Source: JAGVXH01 sp041649755 (lineage in GTDB: Archaea; Nanobdellota; Nanobdellia; Pacearchaeales; GW2011-AR1). From it: a stretch of DNA of 64,000 nucleotides. The stretch spans positions 1-64,000 of the forward strand of contig JBAZMK010000003.1 of the NCBI GenBank assembly GCA_041649755.1, read 5' to 3'. The notes beneath the pieces were generated by a model, which was given only the letters and a program-made list of their open reading frames with translations, made no database searches and had not been told where the DNA came from. Both the position numbers and the translations under genes were made by a program. This document shows, in pieces, positions 33,064 through 40,420 of the stretch (within the stretch, counting starts at the first letter, position 1; each line of letters opens with the position of its first letter).

Positions 33064-33483
33064 ATGAAAACCTTGCTTTTTCATTGCAAGAGGTATGTTA
33101 CAAAAATTGTGCGTATTTCTAATCGTCCAGGGAAAATAAACCCAGAAAAAATTAACAGAAAGAGGACCTTTTCTAATGAATGTATTGTCGTGCTTTTAAC
33201 AATAGAAAAAAGAGACAAAATAAATAAATGCTGTCCTGAATTAAAAAAAGAAATAGTAAAGATGGTTAGGGAAGTTGGTCATAAAAATATTGTTCTTCTG
33301 CCTTTCGCTCACTTGTCAAATAAACTCGCAGATTCAAAAAAGAGTCTGGGAGGTTTAAATTATCTTGAAAAAAGTCTTCAGGAAGAGAATTTTAGTGTTT
33401 TAAGAGACCATTTTGGCTCTCATAAATCGCTTCTTTTAGATATTTACGGTCATCCTGGAAATGCAAGGTATAGAGAATTTTAA
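33064..33483 (+). CDS. stand-alone archaeal threonyl-tRNA synthetase editing domain
   Basis: A 139-residue protein matching the N-terminal editing domain of archaeal ThrRS (PF08915-type, DTD-like fold). It starts MKTLLFHCKRY, followed by CIVVLLTIEKRDK, NIVLLPFAHLSNKLADSKKS (compare PYAHLSS.LA) and the C-terminal FGSHKSLLLDIYGHPGNARY. In archaea this domain hydrolyses Ser mischarged onto tRNA-Thr. It stops right after the domain, so it must act in trans, as in some archaea that have split ThrRS into catalytic and editing proteins. No catalytic ThrRS is in this window. Confidence 0.8.
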   Translation: MKTLLFHCKRYVTKIVRISNRPGKINPEKINRKRTFSNECIVVLLTIEKRDKINKCCPELKKEIVKMVREVGHKNIVLLPFAHLSNKLADSKKSLGGLNYLEKSLQEENFSVLRDHFGSHKSLLLDIYGHPGNARYREF

Positions 33484-34037
33484 CCTAATTCAATCCCAAG
33501 ACAATCTATATATTTTATCATACTCTTATATCTCCAAAGCAGAGTAGTTTTGCTCGCCTCTGCATACTGGCCTAAATCTCCGTTATTCCTCGCCATTTTA
33601 ATCACTTCACAAAAATTACTCTCGGTTATTTCATCTACATAATCTGAAGAAAGGGTCAGATAAATATCGGGGTCTCCGCTTTCAGAGTTTATCTTTCCAT
33701 CACTTAAAATGTAACCTTTATCCCAAATCCTGCATCCCTCTGTAAAATGAAAAAATTTAAGAGAAATCCTACCTGCCTCAGGTACATCTTTTACAATAGG
33801 CTGTTCAGACATTACCTCTTCAAGTCTAGAAAAATTCGGCTTTTCATAAGTATCGTTTTTAGCGACCAGTGAGCATCTTGAAGGCGTAGAGGGGGTGGAT
33901 TTTGCGGGAGAAGAAATCGTTTTGGGGGCATCTTCATTAGAGGGATTTTTGTATACAAAAAAACTGAGATAAAAAGACAATAAAATCACAATCAGAATAA
34001 AAATTGTCAAAATAAACCTCTTCTTTTTGTAAAACAT
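33480..34037 (-). CDS. membrane-anchored protein, possible SCP2-like domain
   Basis: A 185-residue protein. The ATG at 34037 begins a signal anchor (FYKKKRFILTIFILIVILLS); a longer frame from 34085 overlaps serS. A Ser/Pro/Thr-rich linker follows. The C-terminal 100 residues (WDKGYILSDGKINSESGDPD, IYLTLSSDYVDEI, then DLGQYAEASKTTLLWRYKSM) loosely resemble sterol-carrier-protein-2-like domains. That resemblance is weak. It lies just downstream of serS on the same strand and its end overlaps the convergent editing-domain gene by 4 nt. Confidence 0.5.
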   Translation of the reverse strand: MFYKKKRFILTIFILIVILLSFYLSFFVYKNPSNEDAPKTISSPAKSTPSTPSRCSLVAKNDTYEKPNFSRLEEVMSEQPIVKDVPEAGRISLKFFHFTEGCRIWDKGYILSDGKINSESGDPDIYLTLSSDYVDEITESNFCEVIKMARNNGDLGQYAEASKTTLLWRYKSMIKYIDCLGIELG

Positions 34038-34078
34038 TATTTTGATAAATTTAAAGAGATTATAAATTTTCCTAAGGT

Positions 34079-35356
34079 TTAACAAATCTTTTTCTTTCCA
34101 CCCATATAAATTTGCAACGCCTTAGGGATTCTTATACTTCCATCTTTCTCTTGGTTATTTTCTATCAAGGCTATTAAAGCTCTTGGACTAGCAACGACAG
34201 TATTGTTTAGAGTATGAGCAAAGTAATTCCCTTTTCCACCGTTAATTTTTATTCCGAGTCTTCTTGCCTGAGCGTCGGTTAAATTTGAACAGCTTCCCAC
34301 TTCAAAATATTTTTTCTGTCTTGGACTCCAAGCTTCAACATCGCAAGATTTTGCTTTTAAGTCCGCCAAATCTCCCGAACAACATTCAAGTTTTCTAACA
34401 GGGATATCCAAATTCCTAAAAAATTCAACGGTTAAATTAAGCATTTTATCATACCATTCGTAAGAATCTTCGGGTTCACAGACGACAATCATCTCTTGTT
34501 TTTCAAATTGGTGAACCCTGTAAAGTCCTCTTTCTTCAATTCCATGAGCCCCTTTTTCTTTTCTAAAACAAGAGGAGTAACTCGTTAATTTTTGAGGGAC
34601 TTCTTTTTTATTTAAAACTTTCTCTTTAAACATTCCAATCATAGAATGTTCACTTGTCCCAATCATATACAGGTCTTCCCCTTCAATTTTATACATCATT
34701 GCGTCCATTTCCTTGAAACTCATAACTCCTTTAACGACATCTTCTCTAATCATCAATGGGGGGATGCAATAAGTAAATCCCTTCTCAATCATAAAATCTC
34801 TTGCGTAAGCCAAAATTGCTGAGTGAAGACGTGCTATGTCCCCTTTCATAAAATAAAATCCCTGTCCCGAAGTTTTTCTTGAGCTATCTAAATCCAACCC
34901 ATTAAGTTTTTCGGCAAGCTCAACATGGTTAAAGATCTCATAATCGGGAACTTTTGGTTCGCCGATAACTTCAATGACCACATTTTCTGCATCGCTTTTC
35001 CCAATAGGCACAGAATCCTGTATAATATTTGGAATCTTCATAAGAATCTCTGAAATCTTATCATAGAGTTTACTTTCTTTCTTTTCTGCCTTAATTATTT
35101 TCTCGGGGATTTCTTTTGCCTGCTTTATTAATTTTTTAACTTCATCTTTTTTTCCCTGTTTTAAAAGAGAGTTTATTTCTTCCGAGATTTTATTCCTCTT
35201 CGACCTTAAATCATCAGAATTCTTTTTTTCTTTTCTCCATTTTTTATCAAGTTCTAGAATCTCGTCAACCAACACTAATTTTTCATTCTGAAATTTCTTT
35301 TTTATATTTTCCCTAATTAATTCAGGATTCTCTCTAATTAACCTAATATCTATCAT
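34079..35356 (-). CDS. serS: seryl-tRNA synthetase
   Basis: A 425-residue class II synthetase. An N-terminal coiled-coil arm (residues about 25-105, DELLELDKKW-type heptads and KQGKKDEVKKLIKQAKEIPE) grips the long variable arm of tRNA-Ser. The class II motifs follow: motif 2 CFRKEKGAHGIEERGLYRVH-QFEK, the serine-specific TSEHSMIGMF, and motif 3 NGGKGNYFAHTLNNTVVASP-RALIALIEN. It is the common-type SerRS, unlike the rare methanogen form. Three tRNA-Ser genes (GGA, CGA, TGA) occur in the window. Confidence 0.95.
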   Translation of the reverse strand: MIDIRLIRENPELIRENIKKKFQNEKLVLVDEILELDKKWRKEKKNSDDLRSKRNKISEEINSLLKQGKKDEVKKLIKQAKEIPEKIIKAEKKESKLYDKISEILMKIPNIIQDSVPIGKSDAENVVIEVIGEPKVPDYEIFNHVELAEKLNGLDLDSSRKTSGQGFYFMKGDIARLHSAILAYARDFMIEKGFTYCIPPLMIREDVVKGVMSFKEMDAMMYKIEGEDLYMIGTSEHSMIGMFKEKVLNKKEVPQKLTSYSSCFRKEKGAHGIEERGLYRVHQFEKQEMIVVCEPEDSYEWYDKMLNLTVEFFRNLDIPVRKLECCSGDLADLKAKSCDVEAWSPRQKKYFEVGSCSNLTDAQARRLGIKINGGKGNYFAHTLNNTVVASPRALIALIENNQEKDGSIRIPKALQIYMGGKKKIC

Positions 35357-35390
35357 AAAAGATTATTTGATTTAAATTATTTAAACATTC

Positions 35391-35903
35391 CTAATCTTCC
35401 GGGTTTCTAATAGTGTATATTCTTTTTAGATGCCTTATAGCTTCGTGATACTTAAAGTGCACTAACTGGGGTGACTTTTTCAGATCTCTTCCGATTTCCA
35501 CAAAACTCTGACCATCCCATATTCTCTTATAGACTATAGTTAGATAATAGGGATTGACCTTATGTAGGGCTTTTAGACAAATTGAAAGTTCTTCTCTTTC
35601 TTCTATTGGGAGTCCTTTCTGATATTGGGGCTCGTAATCTAAAGGTAATCTTCTTTTTCTCGGCGCTTCTTTTTTTAAGAAAGTGTATACTCTATGGCTT
35701 CCCACTCCATTCCTTTCTGCTATTCTGTCTAAATACTGATACGGAGTATCCAGTCCTGCCCTCCATGCGAGAAAATAGCTATGAACTGTAGAAGGCCTAA
35801 TATCTAATGATTCACTTGCTTCTCTATGACTTAATCCCGCATCGTAGTTTCTCCTAAGGGCATCTACTTCCTCGGGGCTTAGATTTTTCCTTCTGCCTGC
35901 CAT
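35391..35903 (-). CDS. putative DNA-binding protein with two helix-turn-helix regions
   Basis: A 170-residue basic protein. Residues about 8-50 look like a homeodomain-like HTH (LSPEEVDALRRNYDAGLSHR, EASESLDIRPSTVHSYFL). Residues about 110-165 resemble sigma-70 region 4 (YYLTIVYKRIWDGQSFVEIG, KKSPQLVHFKYHEAIRHLKR). It is probably a transcription regulator; targets are unknown. A TATA box (CTTATAAGG) about 24 nt upstream of the ATG at 35903 implies a leaderless message, and the divergent winged-helix gene has the same promoter core. Confidence 0.65.
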   Translation of the reverse strand: MAGRRKNLSPEEVDALRRNYDAGLSHREASESLDIRPSTVHSYFLAWRAGLDTPYQYLDRIAERNGVGSHRVYTFLKKEAPRKRRLPLDYEPQYQKGLPIEEREELSICLKALHKVNPYYLTIVYKRIWDGQSFVEIGRDLKKSPQLVHFKYHEAIRHLKRIYTIRNPED

Positions 35904-35924
35904 AATTGAGGGTAGAAATAATTC

Positions 35925-36070
35925 CTTATAAGCCTTTTCTTTTTACCATTATATAGTTAATATGATTTATTCTACTGGGATTTCTGATACTACTAAAAAA
36001 TTTCCTGTCACTAAAAAGAAATTTTTGTATCTACTGGTCTTGAATAAATTTTTTGAGAAAGGCTTATAAG
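35925..36070. promoter_or_regulatory. divergent promoter region with matching TATA cores
   Basis: Two near-identical elements face outward. On the minus strand, AGAAAAGGCTTATAAG (35925-35940) drives the 170-residue HTH gene. On the plus strand, AGAAAGGCTTATAAG (36056-36070) lies upstream of the winged-helix gene at 36114. They form a 15-bp inverted repeat about 115 bp apart. Sharing the TFB/TATA core and its upstream AAAGG suggests joint regulation of the two DNA-binding proteins. The region between holds a 35-codon frame of doubtful reality. Confidence 0.5.
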
Positions 36071-36113
36071 TCAAACATAACTTTAATATATACATTATAA
36101 AATATATGTTACA

Positions 36114-36380
36114 ATGGGAGACAACTTTGATTTATTTTTCAGAAGAAAGCCTGCAATGATGCTTATAGCGCTAAAAAAGGTTTCGCGGGCAAAGTATGGT
36201 TCTCAACTCGCAAAAGAGGTAGATTGCACATATTCCCATGCAGTTAAGATTCTTCAAACACTTGAGGAGTTAGGTTTAGTCAGTTTTGAGAAAAAAGGCA
36301 GGATAAAGATAATAAAACTCACAAAAAAGGGGACAGATGTCGCAGACAATATTGAAAATATTAGGAAATTGGTTGGTTAA
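36114..36380 (+). CDS. winged helix-turn-helix transcriptional regulator
   Basis: An 88-residue protein with a winged-helix fold of the MarR/ArsR clan: RRKPAMMLIALKKVSRAKYG, the recognition helix in CTYSHAVKILQTLEELGLVS, and the wing FEKKGRIKIIKLTKKGTDVA. No sensor domain. A second TATA-like element (TTTAATATATA, about 36083-36093) lies 26 nt upstream of the ATG. It precedes the DUF6884/GIY-YIG pair by 50 nt on the same strand and could control it; this is inference. Confidence 0.78.
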   Translation: MGDNFDLFFRRKPAMMLIALKKVSRAKYGSQLAKEVDCTYSHAVKILQTLEELGLVSFEKKGRIKIIKLTKKGTDVADNIENIRKLVG

Positions 36381-36430
36381 GTAAGGCTTATTTTAGCAAA
36401 CTTTATTAAAATAATATTTTATCTCTTATT

Positions 36431-36850
36431 ATGGCAAAGATTGTTTTAATCTCTTGTGTAAGCAAAAAACTTAACAAGAAATCTAAGGCTCAGGATTTGT
36501 ATATAAGCACCCTTTTCAAGAAAAATCTAACCTATGCAAAATCCCTGGATTCTGACAAAATTTTTATTCTTTCTGCTAAATATGGTTTATTAAGATTAGA
36601 TGAAGAAATTGAACCTTATGATAAAAATCTCAATAAAATGCGTTCTAATGAAATAAAAGAATGGGCAAATTCTGTATTAAACCAATTGAAAAAGTCGGCG
36701 GATATTGAAAATGACGAATTCATAGTCTTGGTGGGTAGGAATTACAGAAAATTTTTACTTCCTTATCTTAAAAACTATAAAATACCTATGTTGGGTTTAA
36801 GCATTGGAAAGCAAATTCAATGGTTGTCTAAGAGGATTAAAAATGAGTGA
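36431..36850 (+). CDS. DUF6884-like protein
   Basis: A 139-residue protein. Its conserved motifs are KIVLISCVSKKLNKKSKAQD near the start, LYISTLFKKNLTYAK, IFILSAKYGLLRLDEEIEPY-DKNLNKM and a C-terminal GLSIGKQIQWLSKRIK. They match the family annotated DUF6884 in archaea and bacteria, whose members occur on accessory elements and are structurally related to parts of tRNA-guanine transglycosylase-like proteins. The biochemical role is not known to me. Its end overlaps the next gene by 8 nt (ATGAGTGA), so the two are translated together. Confidence 0.72.
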   Translation: MAKIVLISCVSKKLNKKSKAQDLYISTLFKKNLTYAKSLDSDKIFILSAKYGLLRLDEEIEPYDKNLNKMRSNEIKEWANSVLNQLKKSADIENDEFIVLVGRNYRKFLLPYLKNYKIPMLGLSIGKQIQWLSKRIKNE

Positions 36851-37481
36851 AAGTTGTAATACAATTCATCAATGGTTTAATGAAATGAAAAAATTCACAT
36901 TTCCATTTGATAAACAAAATATCCCTAAGAATGGAATTTATATCTTATTTGAAAAGGGAGAATTTGCCCATTCTACTAATAGAATTGTAAGAATCGGGAC
37001 GCACACGGGACAAAATCAACTTCGTTCAAGATTATTTCAGCATTTCTTAAAAGAAAATAAGGACAGAAGTATCTTCAGAAAAAACATTGGCAGGGCGTTA
37101 TTGAATAAAGATAAAGATTCATTCCTAGAGAAATGGGAATTAGATTTAACAACAAGAAAGGCAAAAGAAAAATATTCTGGCTTAGTTGATTTTAATAAGC
37201 AAAAAGAAATTGAGAAAAGAGTTACAAAAATTATTCAGGAGAATTTTTCTTTTGTTGTTTTCCAAATAGATGACAAGGATAAACGATTAAATCTCGAATC
37301 AAAAATAATCTCTACAATTTCTCTTTGTGAAGAATGCAAACCCTTTGAAAATTGGTTAGGTAATTTTTCTCCAAAAGAAAAAATTAGGAAAAGTGGGCTT
37401 TGGTTGGTTAATGAACTTTGGAAAACTCCTCTAAATGGAGAAGATATAGCAGAATTAAAACAAATTCTTAATGTAAATTAA
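36843..37481 (+). CDS. GIY-YIG nuclease-like protein
   Basis: A 212-residue protein. GIY-YIG features: NGIYILFEKGE (the GIY strand), then RIVRIGTHTGQNQLRSRLFQ (the YIG strand written as RIG, followed by the conserved Arg) and FRKNIGRALL with a downstream Glu/Asn. GIY-YIG proteins are metal-dependent DNA nucleases found in homing, restriction and repair. The start at 36843 overlaps the DUF6884 stop; an in-frame ATG at 36804 lies inside the upstream gene. Together with DUF6884 and the tRNA-Lys repeats next door this looks like an accessory insertion. Confidence 0.68.
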   Translation: MSESCNTIHQWFNEMKKFTFPFDKQNIPKNGIYILFEKGEFAHSTNRIVRIGTHTGQNQLRSRLFQHFLKENKDRSIFRKNIGRALLNKDKDSFLEKWELDLTTRKAKEKYSGLVDFNKQKEIEKRVTKIIQENFSFVVFQIDDKDKRLNLESKIISTISLCEECKPFENWLGNFSPKEKIRKSGLWLVNELWKTPLNGEDIAELKQILNVN

Positions 37482-37533
37482 CTAAACTTTTTTCTGCTCA
37501 CCGACACAGTGTCGTGGCTTCAAATCATTTCTT

Positions 37534-37663
37534 TTATGGCCTCGAGGGGATTTTACTCAAAGTTTGCATTTCGCCAATTACCCTACTATTATTTTCTTGG
37601 CTCAAAGCGAACTTTTCGCCCCCGACAGTCGGGGGTTCAAATCTTATGGCCTCGAGGGGATTT
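37534..37663 (-). repeat. tRNA-Lys 3'-end duplication unit
   Basis: The 20-base sequence TTATGGCCTCGAGGGGATTT occurs at 37534-37553 and again at 37644-37663, where it is the 3' end of tRNA-Lys plus 4 flanking bases. Spacing is 110 bp. Between them, next to the tRNA, is an inverted copy of the T arm: GTCGGGGGTTCAAATC (37628-37643) against GATTTGAACCCCCGAC inside the tRNA. A degenerate second inverted T-arm copy (GTCGTGGCTTCAAATC, about 37511-37526) lies beyond the outer duplicate, as if the unit had been added twice. Confidence 0.75.
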
Positions 37664-37721
37664 GAACCCCCGACACCCAGATTAAGAGTCTGGTGCTCTA
37701 ACCAGGCTGAGCTACGAAGCC
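37648..37721 (-). tRNA. tRNA-Lys (anticodon CTT)
   Basis: A 74-nt cloverleaf on the minus strand. Acceptor GGCTTCG pairs with CGAGGCC. The D arm is GCTCAGCCTGGTTAGAGC. The anticodon arm CCAGA-CTCTTAA-TCTGG gives CTT. The T arm is GGGGG-TTCAAAT-CCCCT. CCA is not encoded. Its 3' end is duplicated 110 bp downstream. Confidence 0.94.
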
Positions 37722-37762
37722 ATTAAATAAAAGAGAATAATTGATTTAAAAAATTATGGATT

Positions 37763-39112
37763 TCAAATTTTGAGGATTTCTATCTCAAGGTTTTTCTTTA
37801 GGGTTTCAATGAAATACGTTTCGTTTTGTTTTTCAATGAGGCAACCTGCAGCGAGAGAATGTCCTCCAACTTCGGCTACGGCATCAGGGAATTCACTCTT
37901 AAACATAGTCACGGTTTTTTCAAGGATTTCTTTTAAATTTCTTCCTTCTCTCCCGACAATCCTCGCAGAGACTTTAATTTTATCTTCATTATAAGCCATT
38001 CCTATTAAAATTGTTCCCTCTTTATATGTGGGTGAGGAAGAAAGCATAGAGCAGATTGTTCCGACAATTGCGTCTTTGATTTTATCTTTTGCGTTAAGTA
38101 TTACGAAACCTTTGCCATTTATCTTATCCATTTTCTCCGCTACTCTAAGTCCAGAAACTAATTCCTGCTTGTATTTTGCGTAGATGTCAATTGCCTGTGA
38201 TTTAAATTTCTCATTCTCCAGACAATAGGAGATTGCTATATCGCTATAACCCAATCTTGAACAGGCATTTATCATAACTGAAATTTCTCTTACATCCTCT
38301 TTAGTATTGTAAAATTTTAGAATATAAAGATTGCCTAAAATATCATTTGGTTTGTTGTTTCGTGCTCTTTTTATTAGAATCCCTGTTATTAGTTTTGAGT
38401 TTTCTTGCTCGTTTAGGTCAAGGAGGCTTTTGTCTCCCGGAACACCAATTTCTCTTAAAAATTCTATTACACCTGTTCCGTTTCCTGTAACTCCTGGGAT
38501 ATATGGAGAAGTCGAATATTCTAACGTTCTCCTTAAGGGTCTTGTTGCAGGAAAAAGAACCAGCCCTTTTTTTATCTCAAGTTCGGGGGTATCGCTAATA
38601 ATCTGCTGATTGATTTTAGACAATTCTGATTCATACCTATCACCAATCATTCCTATAATTGCCATTTTAGATAAATCTTTATTTTTGGGGGAAATTGCTT
38701 TTGAAAAAAGATAACAAACGCCCGCCCCTGTGCAAGAATTGTTCTCCTGATTGCTATTGAGATGAGGATTTATTATCTTTATTTTATCGTTTAGTAAGTT
38801 CTTATTTATTTCGTGATGGTCTAAAATGAATATTGGTTCTTTCAAATTCTGAAAGTATTCAAGGCTTCCTGAAGCTAAGTCGCTAAAGAGCAGAACTTCT
38901 TTTTTATTTCTATATAATTCCTCTTTAATTATTCCTTCTTCAAGACCCTTGACAATTCTTACCGAGAATTTTTTATCCAGTCTTTTTAGAGTTTTTATAA
39001 GAATCGCTGCAGATGTGATGCCGTCGGTATCATAGTGACTGATTATCCTCACAGCTTTACCCTTGGAAAATTCTAAAAATTCTTTTGCTAGTCTTTCTAC
39101 CTCTTTTAACAT
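37763..39112 (-). CDS. archaeal RecJ-like DHH phosphoesterase
   Basis: A 449-residue single-strand-specific nuclease-type protein. DHH-superfamily motifs are visible: ISHYDTDGITSAAI (motif I), SDLASG (II), ILDHHEIN (III, the DHH itself), and a C-terminal DHHA1 domain ending GGHSLAAGC. Archaeal RecJ homologues associate with GINS and the MCM helicase, or act in RNA turnover; a GINS gene lies at 53.4 kb. The ATG at 39112 is used, with a TTG three codons upstream as alternative. The neighbouring S15 gene lies upstream on the same strand, a frequent archaeal pairing. Confidence 0.88.
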   Translation of the reverse strand: MLKEVERLAKEFLEFSKGKAVRIISHYDTDGITSAAILIKTLKRLDKKFSVRIVKGLEEGIIKEELYRNKKEVLLFSDLASGSLEYFQNLKEPIFILDHHEINKNLLNDKIKIINPHLNSNQENNSCTGAGVCYLFSKAISPKNKDLSKMAIIGMIGDRYESELSKINQQIISDTPELEIKKGLVLFPATRPLRRTLEYSTSPYIPGVTGNGTGVIEFLREIGVPGDKSLLDLNEQENSKLITGILIKRARNNKPNDILGNLYILKFYNTKEDVREISVMINACSRLGYSDIAISYCLENEKFKSQAIDIYAKYKQELVSGLRVAEKMDKINGKGFVILNAKDKIKDAIVGTICSMLSSSPTYKEGTILIGMAYNEDKIKVSARIVGREGRNLKEILEKTVTMFKSEFPDAVAEVGGHSLAAGCLIEKQNETYFIETLKKNLEIEILKI

Positions 39113-39144
39113 CTTGTTCAAAATTTAAAGGACTTAATAAATCT

Positions 39145-39483
39145 TTATTTACTTTTGCTAATACCAAAATATTTTCTTGTTTTATTAAGTCTTGACTGTG
39201 CTTTTTGGAGTTTGTGCTTTGCTTTTCTGTCAGTTATATTCTTTTTGAGGTGTTCTTTCATTCTATCTACCCTTTTTTCAGCATTGTCTAAATCTTCGTT
39301 TTTTTCTATACCCAGTTCTATAAGGTATTTTTTTAGTTTTTTACCGAAAACTTTTGTGGTTGGAACACCATACTGGTCTCTTAAAATTAAGCCTATTTGG
39401 GAAGGAGAGTGCTTTTCCGCAAGCTCTGCTATGATCTTTTTTAATTCTGGTTCTTTAATTTTAACCCAAACTGGTTTTTCCAT
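39145..39483 (-). CDS. rpsO: 30S ribosomal protein S15
   Basis: A 112-residue protein that fits archaeal S15 (S13e type) in motif order, although the N-terminal tail is shorter than usual (archaeal forms are about 150): KPVWVKIKEPELKKIIAELA, SPSQIGLILRDQYGVPTTKV, then the rRNA-binding helices ending QSRLNKTRKYFG. It binds the 16S rRNA central domain early in assembly. The ATG at 39483 starts at MEKPVWV. Confidence 0.9.
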   Translation of the reverse strand: MEKPVWVKIKEPELKKIIAELAEKHSPSQIGLILRDQYGVPTTKVFGKKLKKYLIELGIEKNEDLDNAEKRVDRMKEHLKKNITDRKAKHKLQKAQSRLNKTRKYFGISKSK

Positions 39484-39560
39484 TAAGTAAGAGAGAAGTA
39501 ATGGTTTTTAAAGTTAACTTAACCACTAGGCTTTTAAATTAGTTATTCTCTTAACTAGAA

Positions 39561-39632
39561 AGCCCTGTAGTCTAGCGGTCAAGGATACAGCCCTTTGGAG
39601 GCTGTGACCCCGGTTCGAATCCGGGCAGGGCT
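39561..39632 (+). tRNA. tRNA-Gln (anticodon TTG)
   Basis: A 72-nt cloverleaf. Acceptor AGCCCTG pairs with CAGGGCT. The anticodon arm CAGCC-CTTTGGA-GGCTG gives TTG. The T arm is CCCGG-TTCGAAT-CCGGG. CCA is not encoded. Four bases after its end begins a perfect 11-bp inverted copy of the T arm. Confidence 0.94.
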
Positions 39633-39636
39633 ATTG

Positions 39637-39741
39637 ATTCGAACCGGCGGTTCTGCTCGCAATCATGTCTTGCTCAAAAGAGGATAAAATCTGTGCTTTG
39701 AGTGTTCGCAAGACCTAATTGCTCGTCCAGGCAAGGGCTAT
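39637..39741 (+). repeat. tRNA-Gln-linked unit: inverted T arm, 70-nt hairpin (copy 1), tRNA-end copy
   Basis: In order: ATTCGAACCGG (39637-39647), a perfect inverted copy of tRNA bases 39610-39620; then the 70-nt hairpin element (39656-39725); then TCCAGGCAAGGGCTAT (39726-39741), an imperfect copy of the tRNA end TCCGGGCAGGGCTAT (39620-39634). The hairpin has GCAAT/ATTGC, a 3x3 loop, GTCTTGC/GCAAGAC and TCAAA/TTTGA stems. A second copy lies beside tRNA-Val(GAC). The unit spans 106 bp from tRNA end to copy. Confidence 0.8.
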
Positions 39742-39769
39742 CCCTTAAAAATAAAAGCTGAGTCGACTA

Positions 39770-40372
39770 TCAATGTTTATACCTCCCTCTTTTTTCAACA
39801 ACTTTTAGTCTTTCAATAACTTTCTTTGAATCGTCCCAGATATAACCTTTCAGAAAATTATTAAAAAGTTTTTCATGATTTTGATAATGCTTTGCCTCTA
39901 AGGCTTGTTTTATTAGGTGCAAATCAACTGCCTTGTCTTCAATTTTAGATGAAAAAAACCCAAGTCCAAAATCGATTATAAAGACTTCCTTTTCTCTTAA
40001 AATCATATTTGAGGTTGTGAGGTCTCCGTGAATAATATCTTTTTTATGAAGTTTGGCTACTTGCTTTCCTACTTTTTTCATAACTAAGGTCTGTTTTTCT
40101 TCTTTGTAATCATTTAGTTTTTCTGAGAGCCTATCCCCTTCAATGAATTCTATTTTTAAATCAAATTTATCTACTTTGATAACTTTGGGAACGTTTATAC
40201 CAAATTCGTGTGCTTTCTGGAGAATTTTCGCTTCGCTCTTTGTTCGGGTTCTTCTTATCTTTTCGTCAAGAAGAGGGTGTCTATAAGATTTCTCCGTGCG
40301 GGATTTATTAATCTCTTTATTATTCAAAAAAATAACTGCTTCTGCCCCCTGTGCTATAACTTTTAATTCCAT
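39770..40372 (-). CDS. bud32: Bud32/PRPK-type kinase of the KEOPS complex
   Basis: A 200-residue minimal protein kinase. Seen: GAEAVIFL (glycine-poor P-loop), the lysine/arginine-rich KSYRHPLLDEKIRRTRTKSE, HGDLTTSNMIL (catalytic loop) and IDFGLGFFSSKIEDKAVDL (metal-binding DFG and activation segment). Bud32 supports Kae1 in making the t6A modification of tRNAs that read ANN codons. It stands alone here, without a Kae1 fusion as seen in some archaea. Its end faces the tRNA-Gln repeat unit. Confidence 0.93.
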   Translation of the reverse strand: MELKVIAQGAEAVIFLNNKEINKSRTEKSYRHPLLDEKIRRTRTKSEAKILQKAHEFGINVPKVIKVDKFDLKIEFIEGDRLSEKLNDYKEEKQTLVMKKVGKQVAKLHKKDIIHGDLTTSNMILREKEVFIIDFGLGFFSSKIEDKAVDLHLIKQALEAKHYQNHEKLFNNFLKGYIWDDSKKVIERLKVVEKRGRYKH

Positions 40373-40420
40373 AAAAAAAGAAAGAGAAAACTATTTAAAT
40401 AACTAATTGCTTCGAGTGAG

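Noticed and set aside
35962..36069. A 35-codon frame (MIYSTGISDTTKKFPVTKKK...) between the divergent HTH genes
   Set aside because: No clear promoter at a suitable distance, it ends inside the TATA element of the next gene, and no family is recognisable; kept only as a note.
37514..37726. 70-codon frame across the tRNA-Lys region
   Set aside because: It runs through the tRNA gene and the duplicated tRNA end; the peptide is a translation of these repeats.
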